A stretch of 64,000 nt of DNA from Dugong dugon. Its lineage: Eukaryota; Chordata; Mammalia; Sirenia; Dugongidae. Below the pieces are notes generated by a model that saw only the letters and a list, made by a program, of their open reading frames with translations, searched no databases and was not told the DNA's origin. Each line of letters begins with the position of its first letter. Position 1 is the stretch's first letter. Of this stretch, positions 23,086-34,627 are shown piece by piece. The position numbers were made by a program, and so were the translations under genes. Where the stretch lies: NCBI GenBank assembly GCA_030035585.1, contig CM057469.1, forward strand, positions 119,266,650-119,330,649, in the 5' to 3' direction.

Positions 23086-24117
23086 AGTTACAATAACATA
23101 AAATGCTTACAAATAAACTTTTAAAAGAGAAGCTTGTACATAAGCTATACAACTCCTCTGTGGAAAAAAAGCCCAACTAGGATAGAGTCACATTTTGTTC
23201 TTGAATAGGATCTATCCTTTAAAAACCTTTATTTTATAAAGCTTTCAATTTTCTCCAATATAATTTGTGGTATAAATTATATCCCCCAGAAAATCCAACT
23301 GTCTGTGTGGGTGGGGCAGAGGGATTACTTAATAATCTCCTTATAATTAATTTCTAATTTAAATAACAATTGTATGTATTTTAAAAGTCAAATTATACAA
23401 GAATCAACTTATAAGGAAAAGTAACAAGTTTTGTGCCTGAATCTAACTCCAATGTTGTGCTCCAGAGGCAAATCATTTCCATTTACATTTTTAATTCCTA
23501 TAATAAAAGAATTATTATCCTTAAACAATGGGCTTACACTGGTTCATACTGACCTTTCTGCTTAATAACTATTGACTATAATATGGGTGAGAATTTAATC
23601 CACTTCTCCAAATATTATTAAATCACTATATTTATTACATTGGTTATCAACATGTACCTGAGACAATTAATTTCTACACAACATCCATTTTTCTCTCTTC
23701 CCCAAAATTAAATAAATAAATAACCTTTGATGGGCATGTACCCATACAAAAACTCAATTTTTAGTTTGGTGAGAGGCAAGAAAATGAGAGCAAAAGTTAT
23801 TGGATAGGGCTTTGGGCAAAGTTTCTTTAATGGGGCTGACTTAACTGGAAGGGAGGTAACTGTTTTGTCTTTAATGCTTCCTCCTTCTCCCTGATGGAAT
23901 GATGGCTAGCTCTTCAGTGGTCACTATATGCCCGGCCTTGAATGGGAATGGTAATCATGCTTAATAAGGGCAGAGCAGAGAGGGGAAAGGTTACCGTCAA
24001 AGGCATCATTGTTGTTGCTCTGACAGATGGAGACTTTTGTAAAACAGAACACAATGTTACTCACTTGTGTGCCATCTTTATGACCAGTGGTATGTTTGAG
24101 ACCGATATTGTAACTAT
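23086..24117. other. No gene; unassigned DNA
   Basis: About 1 kb with no coding frame or named repeat that I can support. Confidence 0.45.
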
Positions 24118-24640
24118 TACATCAGTCCATCTCATTGAGGATTTCCCTCATTTTCAATGATCTTCTACCAACCAACATGTCCTTTTCTAGTGATTGGTCT
24201 TTCCTGATGATGTGCCCAAAGTAAGCAAGACCAGTCTCCCCATCCTTACTTTTAAGGGGCATTATATTTATTTTAAGTCTGATTTGTTCCTTCTTCTGGC
24301 AGTGTACAGTATACGCAATGGTCTTTGCCAACACCACAGTTTGAATGCATCAATTTCAACTCTTCTATTTTCTTTTTGCATTATCCAGGTTTCCTATGCA
24401 TATGAGTTAATTGAGAAGATCATAGCTTGAGTCAGGTGCACCTTAGTCATCAAAATGATATCTGTGCTCCTTAAAACTTTAAGCAGGTTGTTTACAGCAG
24501 GTTTCCAAATGCAACAGGTTGTTTGATTTCTTGACTGCTGCTTCCATGAACATTAATTGTTAATGCAAGTAGAATTAAATTGCTTCAACTTCAATTATTT
24601 CTCCATTTATCATGATGTTGTTTATTGGTTCAATTGTGAA
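24118..24640 (-). mobile_element. RTE (BovB-like) fragment, antisense
   Basis: Reverse complement of the RT C-terminal region of the 20-21 kb copy. The minus frame at 24122-24337 includes AYFGHIIRKDQSLEKD, paralleling FGHVIRRYQPLKED there. The 3' tail is missing and the 5' part ends near 24640. Confidence 0.85.
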
Positions 24641-24705
24641 AGGCCTGGGGATCTACTTCTGAAAATTAGTCAGTGAAGAACCTATGGATCACAGCAGAAT
24701 CAACG
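24641..24705 (+). mobile_element. Possible AfroSINE middle fragment
   Basis: 'gaaaggcctggggatctac' and 'gaacctatggatcacagc' resemble the middle of long-variant AfroSINEs (compare 30200-30250). Short and uncertain. Confidence 0.4.
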
Positions 24706-25188
24706 ACATAATGGAGCTACAATAACTAGCCCTGATCTTCAACCTCAGGACTTGTGGAATGTGAAAGAAAAGGAACATCAATCTTGTAAACCAAACTTAT
24801 TTTGGATCTTTGTTATAGAAGATTAATACCACTAACAAAATATTGTATAACTGCAGTTAATGTATTTGTTGCTTTATTCTTGATTCATTTATCCATAGAT
24901 GGTATTTCTTGAGTCTCCACTTTTTAAGGTGAAAAGATTATTTGTGGTTTTATCTTTCTTTTGGTATTTCTTTCTCTCCATTCTTTTAAACTGCTAACTT
25001 CTATAATCTGTATATTTATTTTCATATTTCATGGTTGATTATATTTACATTCTGTTTTGTAAACACAACTTTATCTTCTATACTTTATAATTTTACTTTA
25101 AAAGAGAAATATTAATAATTAGTGTTTATGTTTTTATAATTCTGCTAATATTTTCGCTATGGTCAGTATTCTTAATTAATTATTTTTT
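24706..25188. other. No recognised feature
   Basis: AT-rich DNA without a supportable feature. Confidence 0.45.
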
Positions 25189-25200
25189 AAGAATACTAAA

Positions 25201-25371
25201 CCAAAAAATACAAAACCAAATCCGTTGCCGTAGAGTTGATTCTGACTCAAGGCTACCCTATAGGACAGAGTAGAACTACCCCATAGAATTTCCAAGGAGC
25301 AGCTGGTGGATTCGAACTGCTGACCTTCTGGTTAGCAGCTACACTCTTAACCAATACACCACCAGGGCTCC
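25201..25371 (-). mobile_element. AfroSINE, antisense (first of a tandem pair)
   Basis: Complete short variant ending 'ccaccagggctcc'. It is flanked by 10-bp repeats aagaatacta at 25189-25198 and 25372-25381. Confidence 0.92.
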
Positions 25372-25384
25372 AAGAATACTATTA

Positions 25385-25564
25385 AAACAAAAAAACAAAA
25401 AAAAAAAAAAAACCTGTTGCCATCAAGTAGATTCCAACTCATAGGAACCCTATAGGACAAAATAGAACTACCCTATAGGGTTTACAAGGAGCAGCTGGTG
25501 GATTTGAACTGCCAACCTTTTGGTTAGCAGCCAAACTGTTTAACCACTGTGCCGTCAGGGCTCT
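25385..25564 (-). mobile_element. AfroSINE, antisense (second of a tandem pair)
   Basis: Complete short variant with a long A-rich stretch at its tail side. A third, slightly changed copy of the flanking repeat (aaaaatacta) follows at 25565-25574. Confidence 0.92.
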
Positions 25565-25574
25565 AAAAATACTA

Positions 25575-26920
25575 TACTTACTTATAATTCTTGGGATAGC
25601 ATTTTGTTTTGTTTTGCTTTTCACTAGGATATTGACTGTCCTTTTGCATTCTTTCTTTATCATAACCTAAACTTCTTCAAAATTTTCCATTGTACTCTTC
25701 AGCCATATTTTCTCCCCTCAAGTCTGGTCAGTGTGACTAGATATGATGATCTCAAATCCAGCTATACAGATGGCATTTTGTTTCTTCACTTACCCGTGAG
25801 CCTAAACTCACTCTTTCCTGCATCACATATTATCTCTTTGCCTGATTTACTCCCTTATAATGTGTGATTTTGTAAGAAAATTTGCCTCTTCTGTAAACTT
25901 TCTGAGAACTTGCATGTCTATAAATGCCATTACTTTGCTCTCAAGCTGACAATTTGACTGGGTGTCCAACTGCATGTTCAAAATCTTTCCTTTTATAATA
26001 CTAATGGAATTTCTTCATTGAGTTCTGACAACTGAAATAGTGAATTAAATATCTGATTGTTGACTTTATTTTATTTTTTAAGACCTCTTGTTGTTTTTCT
26101 CAGTATGGGGGAATTTTTCAATATATGTCTAAGTGTAGAATATGGGTCTTCTATCATTCGCCCTCCTTGGAACTTGGCAAGATTTTTCACTTTTTTGATG
26201 TATATCTGCATTCTACTTTGGAAAATAATCTCATATTGTTACTTTGATAAATTTCTTCTCATTGTATTCTTCTGTTCTCTCTTTCTAACACTCCCATAAA
26301 TCCAATTTTCAGCATCCTGAATTAATGTAGTTTCTACTGTCTGTTGTCTTGTACTTTCAGTCTTCTTGATATTTCTTACACATTTTGGGGAATATTTATG
26401 AATTTACGTATTAGGATTCTATGTGTATAATCATGATTATTTTTAAATTGTATTTAAATTCTCAAGAACTTTTAATCTTTTGTCCTTTTCTCATAGCTTT
26501 CTAGTTTGGTTTTATGGTGACTACAATTCTCTAATTCTGAAGACAAAAATAAGTAGTTTATAAAAAATATCTTCTGTTCTCTTAGTTTTTTGTTTATTTG
26601 GGGAAGCTTATTTACCTTGGTTTTTCTCTTTCTTATGGCAGGTTGTATGCAAAAGGTGATGCTTGGTTGTTTGTATATAAGAATGATGCAGTAGAAATAC
26701 TGAGTAGGACACAACTTGATAAAGGACATTCTTTATTTAGGGTGAGAAAAGAGAAGCAAAGCATGATGTGAGGTCTCAAAAATTCCAGAGTATAAAGGGT
26801 TTTACTCCAAGACTTATGCATGAATTCACTTGGTATTCCTGGCGGTTTATTAAATATATTTGTGAAAGAATGATATTTTTGTTGTTGTTCCTTATCATTT
26901 ATTTGTTTGTTTGTTTCTTT
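25575..26920. other. AT-rich DNA, perhaps a degraded antisense LINE
   Basis: No gene. Parts such as 26260-26340 ('aacactcccataaatccaat') have the feel of old antisense LINE sequence, but I could not anchor a family. The ORFs at 26057-26299 and 26472-26821 show no domain. Confidence 0.3.
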
Positions 26921-27270
26921 TTTAATATACTAGGCTCTGTTCTAGGCATTAGGGATGCCTAGAGGTTGGTGGTTCAAATCCATTCAGCGGTGAACAAAAA
27001 CAAACCAAATCTTGTGCGCTCATGAACAATAAAGACAGTAAATAAGAAAATATACAGCATATCTGAAATTGTTAAAGCAGGGAATGGGGATAGAAAATGT
27101 ATACTGGTGTGTGTGTTGGGAGAGCCAGGTAAATGCCTTTGTTTAACTTCGTTTTCTCATGTTTGATAAATATATATATATATTTTTGCTTAGAGAGTAA
27201 ATGCTTGGACATAGGAATTACTTTCTGGAATGGAGGCGGACACTTTTCTATTAAAATAAGTCTTTAAAAA
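26921..27270 (+). mobile_element. L2 LINE fragment
   Basis: 'actaggctctgttctaggca', 'cttgtgcgctcatgaaca' and 'cagtaaataagaaaatat' follow L2-like order. A short tRNA-like bit, 'gttggtggttcaaatccatt' (26965-26984), looks like an AfroSINE scrap inside it. Confidence 0.5.
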
Positions 27271-27282
27271 TAGCATTACTAA

Positions 27283-27454
27283 GAATAACTAGCACTCATA
27301 ACACTGACTAGGGGTCAGATACTATTTTAATCATTTTACATATAACTAAAATTTGCATATGTTTCTCAATTTATCTTCATATTAATCCAATAAGGAAGGT
27401 GATATCATTGCTTCCATCACATTAATCCAATGAGGAAGATGATGTCATTACTTC
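27283..27454 (+). mobile_element. MIR fragment with a tandem duplication
   Basis: MIR-like 'ggggtcagatactattttaa' and 'ttaatccaataaggaagg'. About 35 bp, starting 'attaatccaat', is repeated at about 27383-27417 and 27421-27454. Confidence 0.55.
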
Positions 27455-27568
27455 CTTTTTCATAACATAAATCTTAGATTAAAAAGTATGGAAAAGAACT
27501 TGAGCCTTATATAAAAATAATCATACACGTTATAATTTAAAAAAACTTAATACAGCCTCATATTTATA

Positions 27569-27662
27569 CATACACTTATATATACATACATAATATGCAT
27601 ATGTATGTCTACATACACATAGATATATGTGTATGCATGCATATACACATATGCATATATAT
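27569..27662 (+). repeat. TATG/TACA-rich microsatellite
   Basis: Alternating purine-pyrimidine run of tatg, cata and taca units. Confidence 0.8.
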
Positions 27663-27663
27663 A

Positions 27664-27821
27664 GTTCAAACCTACTCAGCAGTGTCAGAAAAGAAAGGCC
27701 TGGTGATTTGCTTCTATAAAGATTACAGATAAGAAAACCCTGTGGAGCTCAATTCTGCTCTGTAACACATGGGGACATGTGGTCACCATGATGTGAATTT
27801 GACTTAATGGTATTTTTTTTG
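27664..27821 (+). mobile_element. AfroSINE, long variant, 5'-truncated
   Basis: Starts at the B-box end and includes 'gaaaggcctggtgatttgc'. The T-rich tail is at about 27811-27825. Confidence 0.78.
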
Positions 27822-27946
27822 TTTCTTTCTAATACACACACAGACACACACATAAATGCAAACATTTATAAATTTCATACTTAGGCTACTGTTGTAATCA
27901 ATCCACATAATAAATATTTCTAACTTTGTTAACTTCTATATATAAT

Positions 27947-28738
27947 AAACCAAAAACAAACCCACTGCCCTCAAGTCAATCCTGACTCATCTTGACCGTG
28001 CGGAAGGCAGCCTCAGAGCCCAAACCTTCTTTGAATAACCTGCTCTAGCTTATCCTCCTACACCAGGAAGAATAGCTCACAGGTTCTTCTTCAGTTGTCT
28101 TTGACAAGATCACCACAGAAAGGGTCATAGCATAGCTGGCCTCAACCCATTTTTGCAGGTTTTCAATGCTGTCTTGGCACTTTAAGTGACCTATCAGCTC
28201 ATTCAGTGATAAATACATATAAGCACCTCTCCTCTGGGTGGAAACTTTTCATGCTAATGAAGGAAAATCGACCTCTTCAAACCAGTGGATGGAACCTTTG
28301 TCTAGAGAAAATGCATAGTCATCCCCAAGCCCTGAGAGTCTACATGAAGGTTAATCCTGAATATTCATGATGAATTTACATTTCCTTGTCTGCTCTCTGT
28401 AAAAGCTTACTTCCCCAAGCTGTTGTGAGCAGTCTTGGAAGCAGCAGTCTTGGAGGCAACAGCACTGACTGTCTCCTTTCCTTGTACACTGTAATAAAGG
28501 TGCCTTCACCCTTTCCCACCTTGGTCTCTTGTTTATTGGCTGTAACAAGCAGAACCTGGGGTTTCCACCTGGCAACAACTCTACAGGACAGAGTAGAACT
28601 GTCCCATGGGGCTTCCAAGGCTGTAAATCTTTATGGACCAGGTAGCCTCATCTTTCTCCCGTGGGACTGCTGGTGGGCTCGAACCTCTATTCTTTCAGTT
28701 AGCCACTGAGCACATAACCACTATACCATCAGGGCTCC
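27947..28738 (-). mobile_element. AfroSINE, antisense, split by an LTR
   Basis: The 3' tail piece is at 27947-27998 ('ctgccctcaagtcaatcc'). The remainder is at 28566-28738 ('ctacaggacagagtagaac' to 'accatcagggctcc'). Joined, the two give one SINE with about 567 bp of LTR between them. Confidence 0.78.
27999..28565 (+). mobile_element. Probable ERV1-type solo LTR inside a SINE
   Basis: The 3' part has a poly(A) signal ('gtaataaagg', about 28491-28500) followed by 'tcttgtttattggctgtaac', 'aagcagaacctgggg' and an end near 'ctggcaaca'. That is the R-U5 style of class I LTRs. Edges are uncertain to about 10 bp and no clear 4-6-bp duplication was seen. The ORFs at 28351-28709 are by-products of the LTR. 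Confidence 0.6.
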
Positions 28739-29630
28739 TATGTACATATAATAGGAGTTGTTTTCTTCCGCCTTCATGAAGTTCACTTTCTTGCCTTGAA
28801 CACACAGCCTGCCACTCTGTAGTAGTTTAGGCAAGGGAGAAACATTCCAGAAAAATACAAGAGGATCCATGTAATCAGTAAAGGTTACAACCAGTGGTTT
28901 CAGCTGGATCCTGAGAACTGTAGGTGTTTCAGTGCAGGGAGATGAGCAAAACACCTTCTGCATTCCAGATGTATTAACAAAACACTGGGAGACAGAAAAA
29001 TGAAAGGATCATTTGAGAAAAACTAAGTCAGCCTGAATAGAGCAGAACTCATACAAGAGATAAATCGAAGAAACCCGAAAAACAGATTAGAACAATATGA
29101 TTGAGCCTTCAATTTAAAAGTGTATGGACCTTATCCTTTAACAATGAGGAGTTAAGGAAATCTTCTGAAAAGCCTAGTGAGGGGATTAAAAGATGTTTTT
29201 TTAAATATCACCTCATTTTTTATAGTCAAAACAGCAGAGTTATAAAGCAAGAGGGTAGAAAGAGATCTTAAATGTTCCTTTTCATAAAAGCAGCAATGAA
29301 TATTTTAGACACGGTGGAATGGATTTCTCTCCCTCTCTTAAAACCCTCTCCATGCATCGAAACAGTTTTCTTTGGTGACTCCAGAGTAAACTTTTCATAT
29401 CCTGGTACAGTAGCTGAATGATTGAAGGATGCTCCCAAAACCTCACAACTAGTAAGGAGACAGCCTAGATGTCTTGTTTCCCAATTCCCAATTAGTGACT
29501 TTTCCTAGGTTGTTTTCAATTATCTTTACACAATGCATAGTAAATGCAACTACCTAAATTAATATATAATAACGAGACAGGCTTTTATGTACTGACTACC
29601 TATCTCAAGAAATAGAAAATATACTACTTT
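28739..29630. other. No gene; unassigned DNA
   Basis: About 0.9 kb without a recognised repeat or coding frame. Confidence 0.45.
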
Positions 29631-29818
29631 TGTTGTTGCTAGGTGCTGTCCAGTCAATTGTGACTCATATCGACCCCATATGACAAAGAACTGCCCCATA
29701 GAGTTTTCTAGGATGTAATCTTTATGAGAGTATATCACTAGGTTTTTCTCCCATGGAGCTGCTGGGTGGCTTCAAACTTTAGGTTAGCTTCTGAATGCTC
29801 AATCATTTCCTTACTACC
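29631..29818 (-). mobile_element. AfroSINE, antisense, diverged
   Basis: 'ttgctaggtgctgtccag' and 'gactcatatcgacccc' tail, with a degraded 5' end. Confidence 0.8.
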
Positions 29819-29822
29819 GCTG

Positions 29823-30000
29823 TAAACCCAAAACAAAGCCCACTGCCCTTGAGTCAATTCCAATTCATAGCGACCAACCAGGACAGAGTAGAACTGCCCT
29901 GTAGAGTTTCCAAGGCTATAATCTTTACAGGAGCAGGCTGTCACATCTTTCTCCCTCAGAGCGGCTGGTGGTTCCAATCAACTATCATTATAGGGCTTCT
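29823..30000 (-). mobile_element. AfroSINE, antisense
   Basis: Lies a few bases after the previous copy in the same orientation. Running from 'cccactgcccttgagtcaa' to 'ttatagggcttct'. Confidence 0.85.
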
Positions 30001-30129
30001 TATATGCCCAGATGACTATCCATTTCATTCCTTCCATCCCTGGGAATTTACAACCCTGCTTGTTTTTTAAATATATATATATATATAAAGTATTAAGATC
30101 AATTTATGATTTTTTTATAAATTAGCACA

Positions 30130-30320
30130 TGGAGTCCCTGTGTGGCGCAAACTGTTAAGAGCCTGACTACTAAGCAAAGATTGATGATGTCTCACAAGAA
30201 AGGCCTGGTGATCTGCTTCTGAAAGGTCACATCCTTGAAAACCCCATGGGGCTCTTCTACTCTGCACACATGGGGTCGCCATAAGTTGAAGCCAACTGGA
30301 GGGCAACTGATTACAACAAC
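30130..30320 (+). mobile_element. AfroSINE, long variant
   Basis: Running from 'tggagtccctgtgtggcgc' to (AAC) tail, with the middle segment 'gaaaggcctggtgatctgc'. The B-box region is damaged. Confidence 0.85.
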
Positions 30321-30389
30321 ATAATTTTATCATATATATCTATATTCCTAAAATATATATTTTTTTTTATTTTTTCAAATATTGTATAT

Positions 30390-31250
30390 ATTTGTGTGAC
30401 TTCCTTTTTTTCACTCAACATGATTTTAACATTATCCTTATGAAGCATGAAGTTACAGTTCACTTATTGTAACTACTGAATGATTTATAATTGTGAGCAA
30501 ATATGACCATTTGTGTATTAATTCTGTAAATTTCAGGCATTTGTGTGTCTTGAAGTTAAGGACAATATGAAAATAACTTTTTTTATATGTGGACTATTGT
30601 TTCTCTAGGATGTATAGCTGGTAGACAAGTTGTTGCATTATAACTTACAGATTTTTAACTTTGAGATCCAATTGCTGGATTGTTTTTCAAAGTGATTTAA
30701 CCAGTTTGAATTCCCACTAGAAAAATAGAACATTTCTCTTGGCTCACATTTTCGCCGAACTTGCAATAGCCCAGATTATATTGCTGCAATAAAATTGTGT
30801 GAAATGGTATTTCGTGGTGATTTTATTTTTAATTTCTCCATTAATAATGATGTTGAACAGATTTTTTTTTCCAAATATTTTTTGTTAATTATGGTTTCCT
30901 TTTTTGGAAAGGTCTTTTCATGTTTGTGTGTGTGTAGGTTCTATTGAGCTGTATCATGTCTTTTTATTTATTTGAAAGACTAGATATTCTGGATTTGAGT
31001 CTTTTGTCTGTTATTGGGGTGTATATATCTTTACTGAGTTTGTGATTTTTTATTAAATCCCTTTTTAGTATATTTTATTATCAGAAGTGGCATTTTTAAT
31101 CTATTGTTCCAGTGCCATTTAGAGTAGCCTATCGTTTGCTAACGATTTTCAATCTCTGTCTCTTAAATTAACTTTCTATATGTATATGAACTGTTTCTTG
31201 ACTGTTTATTACATTCCACTGATAAATTGGGTTGTCACTGCATGAATATC
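30390..31250 (-). mobile_element. Ancient L1 (L1M-type) 3' region, antisense
   Basis: The plus strand shows the antisense signature of old L1 ends in order: 'gattgtttttcaaagtgatt', 'ttgaattcccactag', 'gtgtgaaatggtatttcg', 'aatgatgttgaacag' and 'attctggatttgagtctttt'. Highly diverged, with no frames left. Confidence 0.7.
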
Positions 31251-31261
31251 ATCCTGCTTTA

Positions 31262-31800
31262 AATACTATGTTGTTGGTAGGTGGCATTGAATTGACTCCA
31301 ATTCATAACAACCCTAAGTATAACAGAGTGAAAGTTTGCCTGAACATACTTTGGCTCTTGTGGACTTGCTTTAATTTTCTTCAGCTTTAACTTGAAATTG
31401 CATAGAAACAATTGATGATCTATTCCACAGTCAGCCCCTGGCTTTGTCTTGACTGGTAATATTGAGCGTCTCCATTGTCTCCTTACACAGATATAGTCTA
31501 TTTGATTCTTGTACAATCCATCCAGCAAGGTCCATTTGTGTAATTATCACTTGTGTTGTTGGAAAAAGAAAAGTATTTTCAATGAATAAGACATTACTGT
31601 TTCAGAATTGTCATTCAGTCTCTGTCATCAATCCTATCACCAAGGCTGTGTTTCCCAACTACTGATCCTTCTTTGTTTCCAACTTTCTCATTCCAATAAC
31701 CAGTAATTATCAACGTACCTTGATTACACATTTGATTAATTTCAGACTACAACAGTTTGTAAAAATCTTTCATTTCTTATCTTTGGCATACTATAGCTTT
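31262..31800 (-). mobile_element. RTE fragment: 3' tail joined to endonuclease region, antisense
   Basis: The minus frame at 31259-31528 includes LYKNQIDYICVRRQWRRS and DCGIDHQLF. This is the end of the RTE endonuclease domain, with the SDH motif changed to IDH. Directly left, at about 31268-31335, is an RTE/AfroSINE-type 3' tail ('ttggtaggtggcattgaatt'). The whole RT region that should separate the two is missing. Confidence 0.75.
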
Positions 31801-32391
31801 AAAATTGTCTTATGAAAATTTTTATTAAAAATGAGTAGAAATCTCTCTCTTGTTCTGCCTCTACTTTGCTCTCATTAAAAGAACAAAAGCCCAGGGTTAT
31901 TATATGATTTAGTCTTTCTGATTTTACAGATAAGAGCTTATCAGGGACATTCAGTCCATATTTTATCACGGTAACATGTCGTAAGTTCATAATCAAAAGT
32001 TTATTCAAAATGTCTAACAAACCGAAGTGTACATCAAACCACATCATAACAAAAACAGTTATTTACATTAAAATTCTTTTGCCAGTTTGAAGTTGTTCAC
32101 AGGTTGATTAAAATGTTTAAGTCTCACATTACACGTTTCACACATATGTGGTTTGGAATCACTACATTATAAGCGTACATCACATAAGTCTTGGTATATA
32201 ATGAGGGAGGTCTTTGTTTTCCTTCTTCAGAAATATCATAGATATTTTTCCCCTTTAATATGGCACATATATTTTAGAAACAGCTTGCCATGCTGCTCAA
32301 AAAGAAACAAAAGAAATATACACTACTGAAATTCTTATCACAATCACATTAAATTTAAAGATTCATTTAGTGAAAATTGTCATTTTTATAT
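31801..32391. other. No recognised feature
   Basis: No gene or confident repeat. Confidence 0.45.
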
Positions 32392-32597
32392 AAAAAAAAA
32401 GTTGCTGTTGAGTCAACCCAGACTCATGGCAACATCATGTGTGTCAGAGTAGAATCATAGAACTGTGCCCGGTAGTGTTTTCAAGGCTGCTTTTTTAGAA
32501 ATAGATAGCTAGGCCTCTCTTCCTAGGTACCTCTGGTTGTTTTCAGCCTTTCAGTTAGCATATGAGTATGTTACCATTTATACCACCCAGGAACTCC
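32392..32597 (-). mobile_element. AfroSINE, antisense
   Basis: Running from 'gttgctgttgagtcaaccc' to 'accacccaggaactcc'. Confidence 0.85.
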
Positions 32598-32955
32598 TTT
32601 ATGATATTAGGTTCCTCCTATTCATGAATATATCATTCCATTATTTTAGTGTCCTATCATGTCTTATAATTAATTATTTTTTCTTCCAAGAAATTTTAAA
32701 ACTTTTATTTCCTAGTATTTTTATTATATTTTATATTATTAGTAGCATTTTAAATTTAATTAACTAATACAGAGAAAAATTACTGACATTTTTATATTAA
32801 TTCATTCTACAGTCTTAAACTATCTAATTAAATCTAATATTTTAGATACTTCCTTTCTACATAGACATTCATAAACCTTTCTATAGGATTCATCTTGTTT
32901 CTTTCTTTTCAGTCCATAACATTTACTAAATTACTTACTTCTTGTTTTGGCCCTC
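32598..32955. other. AT-rich DNA, no feature
   Basis: Very AT-rich. The ORF at 32537-32767 is low complexity. Confidence 0.5.
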
Positions 32956-33287
32956 TGAGTAGATTGTTGAAAGGAAGTGGTGTTGAGCATTCTCTTCTTC
33001 TCCTTGACTTGATGAGGAATAACTATTTAACATTTCATTATTGGGTCTGATGTTTGCTCTAGGTTTTTAAATATCCTTTATCAGGTTACATAATTTTTAT
33101 TTTATTTTAGTTTGTTAAAAGCTTCTTTTTGATTGTTAGTTTTAAATCATGGAAAGAGGTTTTGAAACAAATGCACTGTCAACATATTTTGATATGATCA
33201 TCTGTTTTTTTCTTTTTTTCCTCCTGCTTTAATTAGTAAATTCGCGTATTACTAGTTTGATTGTCTAAGATAAATCAGATTTGCACT
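32956..33287 (-). mobile_element. Ancient L1 ORF2, antisense (left part)
   Basis: Antisense L1 ORF2 layout: 'gtggtgttgagcattctc', then 'tgatatgatcatctg'. The older element is split by the L1 at 33288-35865. Confidence 0.6.
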
Positions 33288-33314
33288 AAAGAAATAAACA
33301 GAAAAAAGTGGTCC

Positions 33315-33324
33315 AAGATGGCGG
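33315..33324 (+). promoter_or_regulatory. YY1-like site at the L1 5' end
   Basis: The motif aagatggcgg lies about 15 bp from the element start. In human L1 a YY1 site at this place directs transcription start. Its role here is inferred. Confidence 0.5.
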
Positions 33325-33810
33325 AACAGTCAAACGCTTTAAAACGTCCTTCTTACAACAAAGACTGAGAAAACAAGTGAATCAGACATAGATGACAGGT
33401 TTGGAATCCTGGGCATTAAAGATAAGGCTGAAGAATCAGACAGAGAGCCAAGTGGAAGGAGAAACAGTACAAAAACAGAACACAGAGAATTACGGATCTC
33501 CTGTGCCCTGCTTGCAGAACATGCATGGTGCGACCATATTTAGACAAAGTAAGAAGCGTTCCCAGCTGAAACCGCCATTACTTGGTGCAGCCAAGCAGAA
33601 GCGACTCTACACTCACATCCAGAGCCAGGCAGTAATGCTTCCTGCTCTTCGAAATTATGTGCACACACCCCACCCACTGTGACCAACCCATCCCCCTGTC
33701 TGGAGGCCTGCAGGTCTGAGGAGCTGCTCCACTCTCCTCACCCATCCTCCCTCTCCACACGTGATAGTATTCTGGTGGCACCCACCATTGCCCTGCCCCC
33801 TAATCCAGGA

Positions 33811-34075
33811 GCCCACGGACTGGAGGCACCTTCCCCTTCACTCAGCCACTTGTGCCAGGGGCTATGGACCTGCAGCAACTCCTAAACACTCCAGCCACCT
33901 GCACCAGGGGCCTGAGGACCAGTGGTGCTTGCTACTCCCTCTGGCCACCCACAATGGGATCCTGAGGGTCGGCAGTGTCTCCCACTTCTTCCAGTCACCT
34001 GTGCTGGGGATCTGAGGACTGGTGGTGGTGCCTCCTATTCCATACAGCCACCTTTGCCGGGGGCCCGAGAAAACA
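33811..34075 (+). repeat. About 50-bp tandem repeat in the L1 5' UTR
   Basis: Units starting g(c/t)cacc begin at 33845, 33894, 33944, 33994 and 34047, with spacings of 49, 50, 50 and 53. A partial unit starts near 33811. Each unit has a 'gggg-ctgaggac' block followed by a C/T-rich half. The many GC-rich ORFs here are by-products. Confidence 0.8.
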
Positions 34076-34627
34076 GCATGCAACCTTCCCTGTGACGTGC
34101 TCTAACAGACAGGGGAACACCCTCCAACCTGACAGGCAACATCCCCCATGCCTCACCCCCAATTGCCCCCCACCTTGCAAGCAGAGGCTTGTGCCCGCAC
34201 TGAACATTCAGGCATAGCCCTGCCCACCCAGGACTGTCGGTGAGGGTTTCTGGACCACCCACCTGGTGACTGACAACCCAGACACTCTCACCACAACCAC
34301 CTGGCAGTTGAAAGAGCGCACACATGGCATCTAACCCAGTGACCAGGAGCAATGTCCCCTACATACACAGCCGGGTCTCAGACAGATTCATCACCTCACC
34401 AGAAATGCCAGCTACATCCTCAGCAGCCCCACAAGACCAGTGAACAGAGACAATCTAAGTACCCATCAACAGAAGAACAGATTAACAAACACTGGAATAC
34501 TACCCAATGTTAAAGAATGATGACAAATCCATGACATATCTCACAACGGGGATGAATCTGAAGGACATGATGCTGAGTGAAATAAGTCAATCACAAAAGG
34601 AAAACTATCGTATGAGACCACTATTGT

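Noticed and set aside
28351..28709. ORFs of 75-107 residues on both strands
   Set aside because: They sit in the LTR and the split SINE, with mirrored frames and no domain.
33392..34352. Cluster of GC-rich ORFs on both strands (up to 105 residues)
   Set aside because: They lie in the L1 5' UTR tandem array. GC-rich repeat DNA lacks stops by composition, and no domain is visible.
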